Positions 9,366 through 18,367 are shown, numbered from the stretch's first letter. The stretch is DNA of 63,028 bases from Bacillota bacterium (GCA_023399455.1 JAEWPN010000209.1:1-63028); one strand, 5' to 3'. The notes: a model not told the origin generated them from the sequence alone. Numbers and translations: made by a program.

Positions 9366-9460
9366 AAGCTGCGCATCCTGCACGAGTGCTTTTTGTTTCA
9401 TTCATAGGAAACCGAAGCTTTACTACCGTAACATAACAAGGTCTTTCCTATGAATGAAAA
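9366..9460 (+). repeat. Dispersed hairpin element, copy A
   Basis: It begins AAGCTGCGCATCCTGC and is followed by a mini-hairpin GCAC-ga-GTGC (9380-9389) and a T-run. A 16-bp perfect stem comes next (TTTCATTCATAGGAAA at 9396-9411 with its complement at 9444-9459) enclosing about 32 bases. Copy B (51672-51757, opposite strand) is roughly 85 percent alike by eye. In copy B both arms of the long stem are shorter by the same four bases. No coding capacity is evident. Confidence 0.85.
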
Positions 9461-9503
9461 TAAAAGCAAGCATATCGTTCAGATTGAACGTTATGCTTGC
9501 TTT
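9461..9503 (-). terminator. Intrinsic terminator of the cold-shock gene
   Basis: GCAAGCATA-x-CGTTCA (9466-9481) pairs with TGAACG-x-TATGCTTGC (9485-9500). On the minus strand it ends in TTTTATTTTC. It lies about 95 bp downstream of the cold-shock stop codon, immediately before repeat copy A. Confidence 0.85.
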
Positions 9504-9597
9504 CTTATACATCTCACCTGGCGGTGTCCATAAACATATTGTCGTTATGCTATCTTATAGAAAACTGCCTGATAAGTGGTCTTTCTATAATGATTCT

Positions 9598-9798
9598 TTA
9601 TGCCGGACGAACATTAACTGCCTGTAATCCACGAGCACCTTTTGTAACATCAAATACTACGGATTGACCTTCATCCAATGTCTTATATCCATCCATCGTA
9701 AGTCCTGAGTAATGTACAAATACATCGCCTCCCTGCTCGTCAGTGATGAAACCAAATCCTTTTTGTCCGTTGAACCATTTTACTGTACCTTTATTCAT
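9598..9798 (-). CDS. csp: Cold-shock protein (CspA family)
   Basis: A 66-residue single cold-shock domain that binds single-stranded RNA/DNA as an RNA chaperone. RNP1 (KGFGFI, residues 14-19) and RNP2 (VFVHY, residues 26-30) are intact, and the N-terminus [16 protein letters not shown] is canonical. AAGGAGG precedes the start. The transcript is predicted to begin near 9920 and carry a roughly 120-base leader with a 17-bp hairpin, a layout in keeping with post-transcriptional control of cold-shock genes. Confidence 0.98.
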   Translation of the reverse strand: MNKGTVKWFNGQKGFGFITDEQGGDVFVHYSGLTMDGYKTLDEGQSVVFDVTKGARGLQAVNVRPA

Positions 9799-9844
9799 AA
9801 AAGATACCTCCTTATTTTTTATATACTTTATAAAATTAAAAAAA

Positions 9845-9898
9845 TCACATATTTTTTGTGAATCATCAATACAATAATGACTTACAAAAAATATGTGA
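9845..9898 (-). promoter_or_regulatory. Long hairpin in the cold-shock gene leader
   Basis: TCACATATTTTTTGTGA (9845-9861) and TTACAAAAAATATGTGA (9882-9898) form a 17-bp stem with one wobble pair and a 20-base loop. It lies inside the predicted 5' untranslated region, 46 bp upstream of the start codon. It may be a temperature-responsive RNA structure or, less likely, a protein operator. Confidence 0.65.
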
Positions 9899-9927
9899 AA
9901 TCAAAACTTTATTAAAAATACAATTAC

Positions 9928-9956
9928 AAGATATCACAGAAAAAAATAAAAGTCAA
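9928..9956 (-). promoter_or_regulatory. Sigma-A-type promoter of the cold-shock gene
   Basis: TTGACT (9951-9956), a 17-bp spacer and TATCTT (9928-9933), read on the minus strand. It predicts transcription starting near 9920. Confidence 0.75.
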
Positions 9957-10053
9957 GTGAAAAAAAGCATTTCGGTTAAATATGTTGAAACGACAAAATT
10001 GCCCTGCCGTGAGGCAAAACTATAATAACAAAAAACAACGGTAATCAACAGAA

Positions 10054-10078
10054 TGGCGCAGCTTTTTTTGCTGCGCCA
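10054..10078 (-). terminator. Perfect 9-bp GC hairpin after the alpha/beta-hydrolase gene
   Basis: TGGCGCAGC and GCTGCGCCA flank seven T's. It lies 65 bp after the hydrolase stop. The minus-strand sequence after the stem is ATTCTGTT, so the U-tract is poor; it may be an mRNA 3'-end stabiliser or weak terminator. Confidence 0.45.
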
Positions 10079-10142
10079 CATTTTGTCAGATATTTTTACT
10101 AATTGAAAATTTGAATTATAAAACAGAATATCAATCTCACTC

Positions 10143-10958
10143 TCAACAATTTTCAATAAAATTCACTAAAACCTCATTGAATTTATCTTTCTCGTCATAG
10201 AAAGTCGCATGGCCTGATAATTCAAATGGTACCAGCTTGGAATTGGGTATCATTTTATTTTGTACCTCACCTAATTCAAACGGAACGATCTTATCATGTG
10301 TTCCATGAATAATCAAAGTAGGCACACGAATGGATTCTAAATCAGTGAATAATACTTCTTTAATCCAAGTTTCTTCAACAGAAGCGGTTGCCCAGCCTGC
10401 GGCCCGAAGCCCCATTTGAAAAAACCAGTCTGAAAAAGCTTCCGTAATATGTTGAAAGAAAAAATTATTTCCAAAATTCTGCAGCATTTGCGGACGGTCG
10501 TTATAGGTATCTTTGATCATTTGCGTGATAGCTTCTTTATCCACTCCATAAGGAAAATCGGGGAGTTTTATTAAGCTTGGCGCGGCTGCAGCAAAAAGTG
10601 CCAATTTAGACACTCCGTAACCTTTATGCCGCCCCATATACTTTACTGAAATTGATCCTCCAGTAGAATGTCCCGCCAAAGTAAAGTCATGCAGGCGCAA
10701 AGCCTCCACAATATATCTCACATCATCTGACAAAGTGGCATAATCGTAACCTTGAAACGGTCTATCAGACTCACCAAACCCCCTTATGTCTATTCCAATA
10801 CATCTGTAACCCAGTTTCGGAATTTGATTAAACTGGTACTCAAACAAATTGTGATCTCCAGGCCATCCATGTATAAATAAAATAGTCTTTTTACATCCCG
10901 GATTAAGATCCTCTACATATATTCTTACATTATCTCCCGTAGTAACATAAAAACCCAT
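10143..10958 (-). CDS. Alpha/beta-hydrolase (haloperoxidase/arylesterase-like)
   Basis: A 271-residue cytoplasmic hydrolase with the full catalytic set. It has HGWPG as oxyanion loop near residue 30, nucleophile Ser in LAGHSTGGS near residue 96, acid Asp in HGTHDKIVP near 216 and His in SGHATF near 246. The RGFGESDRP motif is typical of the epoxide hydrolase, haloalkane dehalogenase and non-haem haloperoxidase cluster. Substrate unknown. AAGGAG lies eight bases before the start. It is likely monocistronic. Confidence 0.9.
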   Translation of the reverse strand: MGFYVTTGDNVRIYVEDLNPGCKKTILFIHGWPGDHNLFEYQFNQIPKLGYRCIGIDIRGFGESDRPFQGYDYATLSDDVRYIVEALRLHDFTLAGHSTGGSISVKYMGRHKGYGVSKLALFAAAAPSLIKLPDFPYGVDKEAITQMIKDTYNDRPQMLQNFGNNFFFQHITEAFSDWFFQMGLRAAGWATASVEETWIKEVLFTDLESIRVPTLIIHGTHDKIVPFELGEVQNKMIPNSKLVPFELSGHATFYDEKDKFNEVLVNFIENC

Positions 10959-11072
10959 AATTATGCTCCTTGATGGTACATTTAATTAATTATATTCATA
11001 TGCTACTAATCTAATGAAGAGTTTGTTGTTATCAGAAACTATTTTAACTGTCAGGAATGTGTTTATCCCAAC

Positions 11073-11264
11073 TCAATTTTCTTCCTTAATACTAAACAGA
11101 TGTTTAGCATCTTCGACCGACAATTTAGCGGTTCCATTTTCCCCTTTGATAGCAAAACTGTTTGAAAACTGTTTGTATGTATACTCCCTTCCTTTAATAA
11201 ATATCACATCAACACCATTTTTCATCACTATAGAAAATGTACTTTTGGGTATTGCTCTAACCAT
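11073..11264 (-). CDS. Small protein of unknown function (63 residues)
   Basis: A short frame with ribosome-site-like AAAGGG about ten bases before its ATG. The composition (MVRAIPKSTFSIVMKNG...) is protein-like, with alternating beta-type residues and a KLSVEDAKHLFSI helix near the C-terminus. I recognise no family, no signal peptide and no membrane segment. It stands alone between the hydrolase and SDR genes, so it is offered with moderate doubt. Confidence 0.5.
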   Translation of the reverse strand: MVRAIPKSTFSIVMKNGVDVIFIKGREYTYKQFSNSFAIKGENGTAKLSVEDAKHLFSIKEEN

Positions 11265-11424
11265 AATATATCATCCCTTTCCCCTAATCCATGATTCTCA
11301 TATTGAATCAATATGGTTTTTATTTTATCATGAAATGTAATTTTCTTCTATATTTGTACAAAAAGAAATCCAGACCGCCGTTCCAAAATGAAAGGTGATC
11401 TGGATCAATTGAAAGACTCATTTA

Positions 11425-12186
11425 TTAATATGCTGTCATGCCACCATCAACTACAAGAGTTGTCCCATTGACAAAACTCGATTCATCTGATGCAAGGAAT
11501 ACTGCAGCTGCGGCAAGCTCCTCAGGGTCACCATTACGCGGATTAGTTCCAATTCCTGCCATTGCACGTTCCAAGCCAAAGGGATCCGGATTGCGGATAC
11601 CCGCCTCACTAATCTCTGTGGAAACGCCGCCAGGACAAATTGCATTGCATCGAATTCCTTTTTGTGCATACATAAATCCAATATTTTTTGTTAACCCGAC
11701 CAAAGCAAATTTTGATGAAGTATATGCCGCGCCTGCACGCGAACCCTGAAGTCCGCCGACAGAAGCAATATTAATAATATTGCCATAGCCCTGTTTGAGC
11801 ATCTGTTTTACTGCTTTACGGCAAAGGACAAAAGGACCTGTCAAATTCACATCAATTATATGATGCCACATTTCATCTGTCAGCTCACCAACAGAAGTCA
11901 TTTCATCCATAATACCTGCATTGTTAATCAAGACATCAATACGACCATACTCTGCTACAACATCATCCATCATCTGTTCCATCTGCTGTTGGTTCGACAC
12001 GTCTCCTACCTTGGCAACTATTATGTTACCATTGCACTCAGCTTCTTGAGCAATAGCTTCCAAGCGCTCTTTGCGTCTTGCTACAGCAATAACAGTTGCA
12101 CCTTCTGCGGCAAAGCGTAAAGCCATTGCCCTTCCCATTCCTGCACTGGCTCCTGTAATGACAGCCACCTTATTCTTTAACCTCAT
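11425..12186 (-). CDS. SDR-family oxidoreductase
   Basis: A 253-residue complete classical short-chain dehydrogenase. It has the cofactor motif TGASAGMG (residues 11-18) and ARR after strand 2, which favours NADPH. NNAG is near residue 87, the catalytic Ser is in NIASVGG and YTSSK supplies Tyr and Lys. A C-terminal GTTLVVDGG strand ends the fold. Start 12186 has AGGAGG upstream and removes a 12-residue extension. It resembles 3-oxoacyl-ACP reductases and glucose 1-dehydrogenases; the real substrate is unknown. Confidence 0.93.
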   Translation of the reverse strand: MRLKNKVAVITGASAGMGRAMALRFAAEGATVIAVARRKERLEAIAQEAECNGNIIVAKVGDVSNQQQMEQMMDDVVAEYGRIDVLINNAGIMDEMTSVGELTDEMWHHIIDVNLTGPFVLCRKAVKQMLKQGYGNIINIASVGGLQGSRAGAAYTSSKFALVGLTKNIGFMYAQKGIRCNAICPGGVSTEISEAGIRNPDPFGLERAMAGIGTNPRNGDPEELAAAAVFLASDESSFVNGTTLVVDGGMTAY

Positions 12187-12525
12187 GACAATCCTCCTAT
12201 TTATGTGTATAGTGAAATGCATGATTATTATATCACTTTGTTAAAAAATAATCAATATGATCATGTGACTGGTAAATACTCAAGTATTCCTGATTGAGAG
12301 TTTCTCCATCGTTTTGTTTGCTCTGTCAGCATCTTCTACCATTCTATTCAATTTAAACTCTTCCAAATTATTTAAGTCATCGTTCACCTTCACAGCACCA
12401 TCAATGAAATTAGATTCCTCTCAAATATAGATATTGCCCATGGTCATATTTGCTCGCTGCATAAAAAACTACTAACTAAATATTTCGTAGTTAGTAGTGA
12501 AATGAATACCCCTTTTTACACAGTA
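12187..12525. other. Gap with a possible gene remnant and the ktr terminator
   Basis: On the minus strand a 46-codon frame with no start runs 12420 to 12280 and ends in TGA. It encodes an acidic, helix-like stretch (FIDGAVKVNDDLNNLEEFK, later RMVEDADRANKTMEKL). In the same frame, just before it, MTMGNIYI is followed by TGA. This looks like the tail of a lost gene but could be chance. The ktrA terminator occupies 12463-12498. Nothing else is recognised. Confidence 0.4.
12463..12498 (-). terminator. Intrinsic terminator of ktrBA
   Basis: ACTACTAACTA (12468-12478) pairs with TAGTTAGTAGT (12488-12498), followed on the minus strand by TTTTTT. It lies 27 bp after the ktrA stop. Confidence 0.92.
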
Positions 12526-13197
12526 TCATGATGTCAAATACCGTTCAAATTTTATAATACTATCTTTTGTACCCACAACGGCGACCCAATCATTTGTTGT
12601 CAATTGAAGGTCAGGTGTAATCTCAATAATGGTTTCATTCCCTCTGACAATCGCAATAATATTAAGGCCGAACTTTTTACGAAAGTTCAGTTCAAAAATG
12701 GTTTTTCCATGCAGCTTTTCGGTCAACCTGATCTCTGAAATCGAATATTGATTTGAGAGGTCAATATAGTCTAATACCCTTGGCGTTGTCAGTGAATTCG
12801 CAAGACGAATAGCGCGTTCCCTCTCCGGATAAACCACCTCCGCTCCTATCTTTTGCAATACCCTTCCGTGCTCTGCACTGATTGCCTTTGCAATGACACG
12901 AGGAACACCCAGTTCAATCACATTGAGCGTTGTCAGGATACTGGCTTCAATATGTTCTCCAATACACACAATGACCGTGCCACAATTCTGTATTCCGGCC
13001 TCCTCCAACGTTGGTTTATCCAGTTGGTCAATCACAAAGGCTTGCTGTACTTTGTCTTGAATTTGTTTGACTTTGCTCTCGTTGTTATCAAGCACTAATA
13101 CTTCTTTCCCATTGTCGGAAAGTGTCTTCGCAAGGGCATATCCGAAACGGCCCAGTCCTATAACTCCGAAAGCGATACTCGATTTATAACCCGGCAT
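12526..13197 (-). CDS. ktrA: Potassium uptake regulatory subunit KtrA (RCK protein)
   Basis: A 223-residue cytoplasmic gating subunit of the Ktr potassium system. An N-terminal RCK_N Rossmann fold has GLGRFG (residues 14-19) for NAD/ATP and an acidic strand-2 end (LVLDNN). It is followed by a C-terminal RCK_C (TrkA-C) domain from about residue 140, in many relatives a c-di-AMP site. It forms a ring beneath KtrB. The gene lies 10 bp downstream of ktrB and shares its transcript. Confidence 0.95.
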   Translation of the reverse strand: MPGYKSSIAFGVIGLGRFGYALAKTLSDNGKEVLVLDNNESKVKQIQDKVQQAFVIDQLDKPTLEEAGIQNCGTVIVCIGEHIEASILTTLNVIELGVPRVIAKAISAEHGRVLQKIGAEVVYPERERAIRLANSLTTPRVLDYIDLSNQYSISEIRLTEKLHGKTIFELNFRKKFGLNIIAIVRGNETIIEITPDLQLTTNDWVAVVGTKDSIIKFERYLTS

Positions 13198-13207
13198 AAT
13201 TATTCTC

Positions 13208-14503
13208 CTATCCTATAGTTACTCTTTCTTCCACGTAAGAAAGGTTGGATGAGGGCTGGTACACCCATATACACGCCATGGTGAGCGGCCCGAGCCGACC
13301 GATAAACATGGTCAGGCATAAAAGGATTTTGCTGATGTCTGCCAAATCTGGTGTAATGCCAGTTGACAAACCGACTGTGCCAAATCCCGACACGACTTCA
13401 AAGAAAACCTGCATGAAGGTGAACTGCGGCTCAATAATGCAAATCAGAAAAGTCATGACGCATACAACGATCATCGCCAGAATCGTAACGGTAAAAGCCT
13501 TCATGATGCTTTCATTTGGGATTTTTCTCCGGAAAGCCGTACAATCCCGCTTGGCGGCAAACGCAAAGAGGCTTTTCAGCAGAGTAAATGCGGTTGTTGT
13601 TTTTATACCGCCACCCGTTGAACCCGGCGATGCGCCGATAAACATTAAGATAATCAAAACAAATTGTCCCGCAGAGGTAAATTCTCCAGGTGCGTATGTG
13701 CTGAAGCCTGCTGTTCTTGCGGAAGTACTTTGAAAAAAGGCGCCTAACCATGTTACATCGTCCGTAAGTTTCAATAGGACCGTACCAATAGCCAGCAATG
13801 ATACCGTCATCGTCAGAACGATTTTTGTATTCATGCTCAGGTCTCGCAGAGAACGCTTATATAGTATCTCCCGAATGACATAAAACCCTAAACCACCGAA
13901 GATGACCAGTCCGCAGGTCGTCAGGTTCAGCAACACATTGTCTCGATAGGGAATCAGATTCTGATATCCGCCAAGGATATCAAACCCGGAGTTGTTGAAA
14001 GCCGCTATGGAATGAAAGGCACTGATTCCTAATGCCGACAAGGGGGGATAGTCCTGTAAAAACACAATATAACTAAGAGCCATTCCAACAACTTCAAAGC
14101 ATAACGTCACAAGCATAACGGACTTTACCAACTGTACTATGCCTTTAAGAGTATCCAGGTTTAAAGCTTCCTTCACAAGAACGCGCTCTCTGAGCCCAAT
14201 CTTTTTCCCTGCTACTAAAATGAATGTAACACCGATAGAAGTAATGCCCAGTCCTCCGGTTTGAATCAATAGTGCAACTATAGTTCGTCCAAACACACTG
14301 AAGTTATCTGCCGTGTCGACGACAACGAGTCCTGTCACACAAACAGCGCTTGTGGAAGTGAACAGCGCGTCTATAGGGTGGATCGTAACGCCAGGGTTCG
14401 CAGAAATAGGCAAAAGCAGCAATATCGTTCCAAGCAGGATTACAGAAGCAAATCCCAAAACTAAAAACCTGCCCGGATTTAACCATCTTGTTATCAATAG
14501 CAT
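13208..14503 (-). CDS. ktrB: Potassium uptake channel subunit KtrB (TrkH family)
   Basis: A 431-residue membrane protein of the TrkH/KtrB superfamily with four repeated M1-P-M2 units. Filter-region signatures include TSTSAVCVTGL (repeat 1), FHSIAAFNNSGFD (repeat 2), TSARTAGFST (repeat 3) and EVVSGFGTVGLSTG (repeat 4). It imports K+ (often Na+-stimulated) with KtrA. GTG at 14504-14506 precedes the ATG at 14503; I use the ATG, which has GGGAG four to five bases upstream. Confidence 0.96.
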   Translation of the reverse strand: MLLITRWLNPGRFLVLGFASVILLGTILLLLPISANPGVTIHPIDALFTSTSAVCVTGLVVVDTADNFSVFGRTIVALLIQTGGLGITSIGVTFILVAGKKIGLRERVLVKEALNLDTLKGIVQLVKSVMLVTLCFEVVGMALSYIVFLQDYPPLSALGISAFHSIAAFNNSGFDILGGYQNLIPYRDNVLLNLTTCGLVIFGGLGFYVIREILYKRSLRDLSMNTKIVLTMTVSLLAIGTVLLKLTDDVTWLGAFFQSTSARTAGFSTYAPGEFTSAGQFVLIILMFIGASPGSTGGGIKTTTAFTLLKSLFAFAAKRDCTAFRRKIPNESIMKAFTVTILAMIVVCVMTFLICIIEPQFTFMQVFFEVVSGFGTVGLSTGITPDLADISKILLCLTMFIGRLGPLTMACIWVYQPSSNLSYVEERVTIG

Positions 14504-14689
14504 CACACTCCCTCTTCTGTATTATGAATAAAGCTTCTCTTTTCCATCTTATATGGAGCGTTATTAATATACCATTTATGGTATAAGCATTGGCTTAAGG
14601 TTTCGACGATGGCATTAATACTGCATTAAGACGTTGGCCATGAAATTGCAAAGGCAGCCGGATACGGCTGCAAAAGCAAGAAAGATTGC

Positions 14690-14715
14690 AAAAAAATAAA
14701 CCGCATAAAGCGGTT
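14690..14715 (-). terminator. Intrinsic terminator of ssrA
   Basis: AACCGC (14699-14704) pairs with GCGGTT (14710-14715), followed on the minus strand by TATTTTTTT. It begins about 40 bp after the mature tmRNA 3' end. Confidence 0.85.
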
Positions 14716-14756
14716 TTCATTGAAAGAGGATATTACCTTTCTGTCAGTATTTCAAA

Positions 14757-15103
14757 TGGAATAGGCGGGAGTCGAACCCGCGTCCAAAGACCCATTCCCT
14801 GTCCTTCTACTATCATAGTCAATTATTTCGGGTTACCCCACATTCCCTCCTACATCAGGAAATTGACACCCCGGTGTATTCAGTAGCTTCATAATACGCC
14901 CGCGGGCTCAAAGCTTTGCCCGTGTCGTTTCCTACATAGTCGATGCCCGGTTCTTAATGTATAGGTGCACTAAGTCGGACAGCTGCCATTAGGCAGCGTA
15001 TGCTAAATTGTCTTCAGCGTTTATATTTATTTTTGCGATTTGACGCATCGCCTGCGGATAGCTTCTCCAGCTGCAAGACCCCTGTCGAAACCTTTACTAT
15101 CCC
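14757..15103 (-). ncRNA. ssrA: Transfer-messenger RNA (tmRNA, ssrA)
   Basis: A one-piece tmRNA that rescues stalled ribosomes with SmpB. The 5' end GGGATAG (complement 15097-15103) pairs with CTATTCC near the 3' end, with discriminator A at 14757; CCA is not encoded. The T-arm GCGGG-TTCGACT-CCCGC and the 5' TTTCGACAGGGG element are intact. The tag frame lies at 14989-15036: resume codon GCA, then codons giving AKINI NAEDN LAYAA and TAA. A C-terminal AYAA is a standard degradation signal. Its partner smpB is the next gene upstream. Confidence 0.97.
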
Positions 15104-15157
15104 TTATTCAGTTATTTGCCGGTGTAACATCATAAGATGTTTCGGTTCTTTAATATT

Positions 15158-15186
15158 ATTATAAAGCAATTTTAAGTAACATTCAA
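15158..15186 (-). promoter_or_regulatory. Sigma-A-type promoter of ssrA
   Basis: TTGAAT (15181-15186), a 17-bp spacer and TATAAT (15158-15163) on the minus strand. It predicts a precursor with a leader of about 45 bases before the mature 5' end. Confidence 0.75.
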
Positions 15187-15298
15187 TCCAAACAAATTTA
15201 TTTTATTGTTTTTATTTTTATTTAATCCTATTTCCTTTTAATACTATTTTATTCCAATTTATTCATTAAACTTATTTTAGACAAACTTTTTATCCAGA

Positions 15299-15766
15299 TT
15301 ATCCCCGCAGCTTTATTTTCATTTCTTTTTCCACTTCTCTTCTTTGGTCCTTTTGGGCGATATCCTGTCTCTTGTCATAGAGCTTCTTACCTTTTGCAAG
15401 TCCGATTTCCACCTTCGCCAAGCCATCCTTGAAGTATACCTGAAGGGGAATGAGAGTATAACCCTTTTCGGCAATTTGACCGGTGAGCCTACTGATCTCC
15501 TGCTTATGGAGCAACAGCTTCTTCACCCGAAGCGGATCCTTATTGAAAATATTTCCCTTTTCATAGGGACTCACGTGCATTCCATAGGCGAACATCTCCC
15601 CGTTCTCAATGCGGATAAAGGCCTCCTTAATGCTGCACTTTCCCATACGCATGGACTTTACTTCCGTGCCATGAAGAACGACCCCCGCCTCGTACTTTTC
15701 TTCTATAAAATAATCGTGATATGCTTTTTTATTATTCGCGACCAGCTTCATCGCTTCTTTCGCCAT
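15299..15766 (-). CDS. smpB: SsrA-binding protein SmpB
   Basis: A 155-residue OB-fold protein that binds the tRNA-like domain of tmRNA and carries it to stalled ribosomes. Signatures are [28 protein letters not shown], the HVSPYEKGN loop and a basic C-terminal tail (KKLYDKRQ...KIKLRG) that enters the mRNA channel. I start it at ATGGCG (15766), nine bases after GAGG. The first 35 bases overlap the end of rnr in another frame, indicating translational coupling. Confidence 0.97.
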   Translation of the reverse strand: MAKEAMKLVANNKKAYHDYFIEEKYEAGVVLHGTEVKSMRMGKCSIKEAFIRIENGEMFAYGMHVSPYEKGNIFNKDPLRVKKLLLHKQEISRLTGQIAEKGYTLIPLQVYFKDGLAKVEIGLAKGKKLYDKRQDIAQKDQRREVEKEMKIKLRG

Positions 15767-17897
15767 AATCATCATCCTCTACAAAATCCACGGTTCTCGC
15801 AAAACGGTCGGTGCCCTCCACGATTATCGCGATCCTCTCTCCCAATTTATACTTCTTGCCAAAGTCTCTTCCTACCATCTCATAATTCACCTCATCGTAA
15901 TAGAAATAATCTCCCCTCAGCGATGAAACGTGTATAAGCCCCTCTACGGTATTGGGAAGCTCCACATAAATACCCCAGCTTGTGATACCGGAAATCACTC
16001 CCTCGAAGCGTTCTCCGATATGCTTTTCCATATATTCCGTCTTCTTTAATTTGTCAGTCTCTCTTTCTGCCTCATCCGCACGTCTCTCCATCTTGGAGGA
16101 ACGATCTGCCACTGCGGGAAGTATCTCGTTATAATGCAGAATACGGTTCTCCTTCAAACGCCCTCTGAGTTGCTCCTTAATAATTCTATGGATCTGCAAG
16201 TCCGGATATCTTCGGATAGGAGACGTAAAGTGACAATAATACTGACAGGCCAACCCGAAATGTCCGGTACATTCCACAGAATATTTCGCCTGCTTCATGC
16301 TCCGTAAGGTGAGTCTGCTAATCAATGCCTCCTCCGGCGTTCCCTCTATCTTCCCAAGAAGCTTTTGAATTTCTTTAGGATGCACTTCCTCCTTAGAGGT
16401 CTTGATTCCATAACCGAAGTTGCTGATGAACACGCTTAACTGCATGATTTTTTCCGGATCCGGATTATCATGTATCCTATATACGAAGGGAAGCTCCAGC
16501 CAGTAAAAATGCTGCGCCACCGTTTCGTTGGCCAGAAGCATAAAATCCTCAATGATTTTCGTCGCAGTATTCCGCTCGTAAGGCTTAATCTCCAAGGGAT
16601 GCCCCTCTTTATCCAGTATGATCTTCGTCTCCGGGAAATCGAAATCTATGGAACCTCGTTTTTTTCTCTTCGCCCTCAGTATTCCCGCCAACTCCTCCAT
16701 AAGTTCGAACATGGGAACGAATGCCTCATACTCCCTGCGCTCTGCTTCGTCCTTATCCTCCAGTATCTTTTTTACACTGGTATAGGTCATTCGCCGATCT
16801 ACACATATTACGGACTCCACAATGCGGTAATCAATTACTTCTCCTTTGGGGCTTACCGTCATCAGGCAGCTCAGCGCCAGTCTGTCTACGCCCTGATTCA
16901 ATGAGCATATACCGTTGGACAGAACATGAGGCAGCATGGGAATAACGCGATCTACCAAATAAACGCTTGTTCCGCGCTTTAGCGCTTCTCTGTCGAGAGC
17001 CGAATTCTCCTGCACATAGTTCGTCACATCTGCGATATGAACGCCTAACAAATAATTCTCTCCCATTCTAGACACGCTGACAGCATCGTCCAAGTCCTTC
17101 GCATCTTCTCCGTCTATCGTTACCATCTGCACATTTCTTAAATCTTCTCTGCCCTCTCTGTCGGTATCCAACACCTCTGGAGATACCCTTTGAGCTTGAT
17201 TTAAAACCTTCTCCTCAAAACCTATGGGCAATTCGAAGTTCTTTACAATAGATAATATATCCACGCCGGGATCGTTGATATGCCCCAGTATTTCTACGAC
17301 TTTTCCTTCCGGTTTCTTATTCTTCTGCTCGTTGCCGTAATCGGTGATCTCCGCCACCACTTTATGACCATCTACTGCTCCCTTGGAGCGCTCCAACGGA
17401 ATGAAGATATCCGACGCAAGTTTTATATTGTCCGGTATTACGAAACCGAAATTCTTAGATTTCTGGAAAGTACCGACAATCTGCGTCGTTCCATGACCGA
17501 GCACCTTGATGACCTCAGCCTCCTGCCGTTTTCCTCTCTGTCCCGGAAGAAGCCTTGCCTGAACGGTATCCTTGTGAAAAGCATCACCGGTCCTTGTCTC
17601 GGGAATGAACAAATCCTCCGTTCTTCCTTCCACCTCCACAAAGCCGAAGCCCTTAGCATTGCTGATAAAGGTTCCCGTCACAATGTTTTCATCAGGTTTT
17701 GTATATTTTCCTTTAGAAGTAATGCCTATCTTGCCTTCCGCCAGGAGTTCATCAAGAACTTTGTGAAATTCTGCTCTGTCCTCTTTCGCAACTTGCATGA
17801 ACGCTGCCATTTCCTTTTCTTTCATGGGAACATACATCTCATCCTGAATCAACTCACATATCAAATTTTTTCTTTTATTATATAATTCCTTTTCCAC
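15732..17897 (-). CDS. rnr: Ribonuclease R
   Basis: A 721-residue processive 3'-5' exoribonuclease of the RNB family that degrades structured RNA and helps in tmRNA-linked mRNA decay. An N-terminal winged-helix region is followed by two cold-shock-type domains ([16 protein letters not shown] near residue 74 and [15 protein letters not shown] near 141). The RNB catalytic core carries the Asp cluster [13 protein letters not shown] (residues 261-273). A C-terminal S1 domain lies near residues 630-710. It sits in the conserved secG-rnr-smpB-ssrA block and overlaps smpB. Confidence 0.98.
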   Translation of the reverse strand: MEKELYNKRKNLICELIQDEMYVPMKEKEMAAFMQVAKEDRAEFHKVLDELLAEGKIGITSKGKYTKPDENIVTGTFISNAKGFGFVEVEGRTEDLFIPETRTGDAFHKDTVQARLLPGQRGKRQEAEVIKVLGHGTTQIVGTFQKSKNFGFVIPDNIKLASDIFIPLERSKGAVDGHKVVAEITDYGNEQKNKKPEGKVVEILGHINDPGVDILSIVKNFELPIGFEEKVLNQAQRVSPEVLDTDREGREDLRNVQMVTIDGEDAKDLDDAVSVSRMGENYLLGVHIADVTNYVQENSALDREALKRGTSVYLVDRVIPMLPHVLSNGICSLNQGVDRLALSCLMTVSPKGEVIDYRIVESVICVDRRMTYTSVKKILEDKDEAERREYEAFVPMFELMEELAGILRAKRKKRGSIDFDFPETKIILDKEGHPLEIKPYERNTATKIIEDFMLLANETVAQHFYWLELPFVYRIHDNPDPEKIMQLSVFISNFGYGIKTSKEEVHPKEIQKLLGKIEGTPEEALISRLTLRSMKQAKYSVECTGHFGLACQYYCHFTSPIRRYPDLQIHRIIKEQLRGRLKENRILHYNEILPAVADRSSKMERRADEAERETDKLKKTEYMEKHIGERFEGVISGITSWGIYVELPNTVEGLIHVSSLRGDYFYYDEVNYEMVGRDFGKKYKLGERIAIIVEGTDRFARTVDFVEDDDYGERSDEAGRE

Positions 17898-17969
17898 GAT
17901 GTTCCTCTCCGATTTCGTCTATGGAAGCCCGCGCATCCGTTTCCTGTAACAGGAGTACTTTACTATTAC

Positions 17970-18003
17970 AAAAAAGCGCCCTTGTATTATGCAAGAGCGC
18001 TTT
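17970..18003 (-). terminator. Hairpin-T-tract terminator after secG
   Basis: AAAGCGCTCTTG and CAAGGGCGCTTTTTT form a stem on the minus strand, 12 bp after the secG stop. Rnr starts about 70 bp downstream, so read-through or a separate promoter must serve rnr. Confidence 0.88.
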
Positions 18004-18014
18004 GGTAATCCTTC

Positions 18015-18254
18015 TTAAAATACATTAAGATTCAAGATTGCTGCCAATAGGATAAAACCGACTGCCAGGTACTTGGTAACTTTGACGAGAGTTCCTTCCA
18101 TAGAACGTCCCTTATTCTTACCCCAGTACGTCTCCGCCGCACCGCTGATAGCTCCTAAACCTGCTGATTTACCTTCCTGCATCAATACTAATATAACCAA
18201 AGCCAAGCATATTATAATAAAAATTATTAACAAAATTGTTCTCAAAATTTCCAT
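18015..18254 (-). CDS. secG: Preprotein translocase subunit SecG
   Basis: A 79-residue accessory subunit of the SecYEG channel. It has two membrane helices (about residues 4-24 and 57-77) linked by the family loop LMQEGKSAGLGAISGAAETYWG. The C-terminal KVTKYLAVGFILLAAIL is standard. Position between eno and rnr is the common Firmicutes arrangement. Confidence 0.97.
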   Translation of the reverse strand: MEILRTILLIIFIIICLALVILVLMQEGKSAGLGAISGAAETYWGKNKGRSMEGTLVKVTKYLAVGFILLAAILNLNVF

Positions 18255-18367
18255 TTTTACACCTCCTAGTACACGCAGATTTCAGTTTATCATACACAGG
18301 TAATATTTTCAAGCACTTTTAAAATTTTTTGTAATACTCAGCCATCAATACCGGGAAGCTTTAGGCT

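Larger units (their letters stand above)
9141..9597. other. Non-coding gap: GH3 promoter region, repeat copy A, cspA terminator
   Basis: 9141-9360 is AT-rich and should contain the promoter of the GH3 gene, although I cannot fix its boxes. A 16-codon frame with a good ribosome site runs on the plus strand at 9260-9310; I do not claim it is translated. 9366-9460 is copy A of a dispersed hairpin element. 9461-9503 is the cold-shock gene's terminator. 9504-9597 is its untranslated 3' region. Confidence 0.6.

Noticed and set aside
9953..10156. 67-codon minus-strand frame between csp and the hydrolase
   Set aside because: It overlaps the csp promoter and a GC hairpin, is low-complexity and lacks a ribosome site.
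14507..14690. Possible c-di-AMP (ydaO-type) riboswitch upstream of ktrB
   Set aside because: The conserved ydaO core sequences are not present; only a small GCAGCCG/CGGCTGC hairpin is seen.
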